DNA of 64,000 nucleotides, taken from assembly GCF_051132615.1 (NCBI RefSeq), contig NZ_CP152375.1, forward strand, positions 3,100,001 to 3,164,000, in the 5' to 3' direction. A model generated the notes under the pieces. It ran no database searches, was not told where the DNA came from, and saw only the letters and a program-made list of their open reading frames with translations. Below, piece after piece: positions 62,993 to 64,000 of this stretch; position 1 is the stretch's first letter, and each line of letters opens with the position of its first letter. The translations under genes and the position numbers were made by a program. This DNA comes from G051132615 sp051132615 (GTDB taxonomy: Bacteria; Pseudomonadota; Gammaproteobacteria; Burkholderiales; Neisseriaceae).

Positions 62993-64000
62993 TTAAAAGA
63001 CCCAATTAAAATAAACTTTAGCACCATGATCCTGAGTGTCAGCACCAATTTGACCATTATACATTAATCCTATATTCGTGTTCTTGCTTAAACTTGCCTC
63101 CATACCAAACTCAAGGGCGGCCGTGTTCTTTTCAATGGGGGTTCCTTTAACCTCAAATCCTTTACCGCCACTTTGGAAACTTAAATTCGCAATCGTATCC
63201 TTTTGATTAAATGCGTGGCGCCAACCTGCCTTCGCCCATACTTTGGCTGGCTGACCTTTGCCTAGCTCAAATTGATGCGTCGCTTTTGTGCCTATAGTCG
63301 AGAAGAATATATCACTCTTATCTGAGTCACTCATCAGTTTTGCTATGCCACCTTTTTCAGTAAAACCATCTGTTTTTAAGTGAACATAAGCACCACTGAC
63401 AAACGGTTCTAATTCGGTGGTTTTGCCTACTTGGAATTTATAGCTGCCTTCAGCAAAAACCTGTGTGGTTTGTGCATCGTAATTGGCGGTGACTCTGTCT
63501 TTTAAGCCAGGAAACTCAATGTTTCGGGTCGTGGAGAAGTCATGCCAGCTATGACCTGCACCCAATCGAACAGAAGCATTACCCCATTGTCCTTGTGTGT
63601 ACACACCTATATGGGCGTCATCTCTATCTGCATTTGAGTGTCTGTTGTCTACATCAAGCTCCGCTCTACTGTAACCGCCCATAAAGCCTACTTGCCATTG
63701 TTCTCCTAACTGTTTGTCTGCTCCTAGGAAGAAACCACCTATATCTCGTTTTAAATCTGCTGCATTATCATTGCCTTTAAACTTACCCCATGAGCCAAAG
63801 GTGTGAACCCAAACACCATTACTGCTGCTTTGTAAGCGTTTATTGATGGCTTCTCTTAAGAAACGACTGTCCTCCAGTAATGCTCCTTTAGCTGAAGCAT
63901 GGATTTCTCCTGACAACTGATCAAAGGCATTTTTTGCATCTTCTATGGTTTGTTGTGAGGTGATCAGGTCATAAATATCGCCATCACCTTGTTCTTCAAT
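62993..64000 (-). CDS. Autotransporter, C-terminal part (cut by window edge)
   Basis: 335 residues are visible and the frame is open to the right edge; an internal ATG at 63916 is not the start. The first visible residues (EEQGDGDIYDLITSQQTIED, then AKNAFDQLSGEIHASAKGAL, LEDSRFLREAINKRL) are the linker and alpha-helix seen just before the barrel in serine-protease or esterase-type autotransporters. The barrel then runs VWVHTFGSWGKF through GGYSRAELDVDNR and LMYNGQIGADTQDH to the end KVYFNWVF. Its barrel differs from the other four in this window and resembles the classical autotransporter barrel (PF03797). The passenger lies outside the window, so its activity cannot be given. Confidence 0.92.
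   Translation of the reverse strand: MEEQGDGDIYDLITSQQTIEDAKNAFDQLSGEIHASAKGALLEDSRFLREAINKRLQSSSNGVWVHTFGSWGKFKGNDNAADLKRDIGGFFLGADKQLGEQWQVGFMGGYSRAELDVDNRHSNADRDDAHIGVYTQGQWGNASVRLGAGHSWHDFSTTRNIEFPGLKDRVTANYDAQTTQVFAEGSYKFQVGKTTELEPFVSGAYVHLKTDGFTEKGGIAKLMSDSDKSDIFFSTIGTKATHQFELGKGQPAKVWAKAGWRHAFNQKDTIANLSFQSGGKGFEVKGTPIEKNTAALEFGMEASLSKNTNIGLMYNGQIGADTQDHGAKVYFNWVF

Overview
The window is AT-rich DNA from a Gram-negative proteobacterium. Outer-membrane autotransporters (four complete, one partial), a PilY1/PilC-type pilus protein, GlnD, a menaquinone-type HemG, a hisZ-purA pair and a CcoI-type copper ATPase all point to a low-GC gamma- or betaproteobacterium, probably host-associated. 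I cannot name the genus. I saw no rRNA, tRNA or CRISPR array.

Region by region. 1-3.3 kb: the end of a sugar-epimerase-like gene, its GbsR/MarR-like regulator (both preceded by the same operator motif) and an autotransporter. 3.4-8.3 kb: a scarred accessory stretch with coding remnants, a PhzF-family gene, a secreted nuclease gene bracketed by two decayed IS6-like elements in direct orientation, a broken RelBE-type toxin-antitoxin pair, and the tail of a polymorphic-toxin locus with a frameshifted orphan toxin tip and a second immunity gene. 8.3-11.6 kb: the immunity gene and the 942-residue toxin itself. 11.8-20.5 kb: a His/Met-rich exported protein divergent from a two-component system, then core genes (hemG, cca, a small exported protein, glnD) and a methyltransferase. 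20.7-33 kb: a stand-alone pilY1, a LysR/old-yellow-enzyme pair, a membrane-anchored OB-fold-like protein and two tandem-duplicated autotransporters. 33.4-39.5 kb: purA, hisZ, a quinone oxidoreductase and a CcoI-like P-type ATPase. 39.7-47.9 kb: an iron-type alcohol dehydrogenase closest to 1,3-propanediol dehydrogenases, an SDR lacking its catalytic lysine, another autotransporter, MarC, TM2, DUF4184 and AIM24 proteins. 48-53.3 kb: a large AraC/GH39-like regulator divergent from an M20 amidohydrolase and an MFS transporter. 53.3-57.3 kb: a methyltransferase, a PACE-family exporter and an amino-acid ABC transporter. 57.6-63 kb: the most interesting module, a B12-independent glycerol/1,2-propanediol dehydratase (glycyl radical enzyme), its radical-SAM activase and a single bacterial-microcompartment shell protein, with an IclR regulator transcribed divergently. 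The right edge cuts a fifth autotransporter.

How the genes may work together. The glycyl radical enzyme keeps the catalytic residues of the Clostridium butyricum glycerol dehydratase but carries an insertion of about 58 residues. Inside it is a short amphipathic helix that looks like a microcompartment encapsulation peptide between flexible linkers. With the shell gene in the same operon, this suggests that an internal loop targets the enzyme to a shell. The remaining shell, aldehyde dehydrogenase and kinase genes are not in the window. The alcohol dehydrogenase 18 kb away could be the reductive partner. The intergenic region upstream has an FNR-like box, a perfect palindrome that may be the IclR site, and a terminator-like hairpin in the leader. 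The toxin locus, the duplicated autotransporters with nearly identical barrels, and the IS-bracketed nuclease are the other places where recent recombination is visible.
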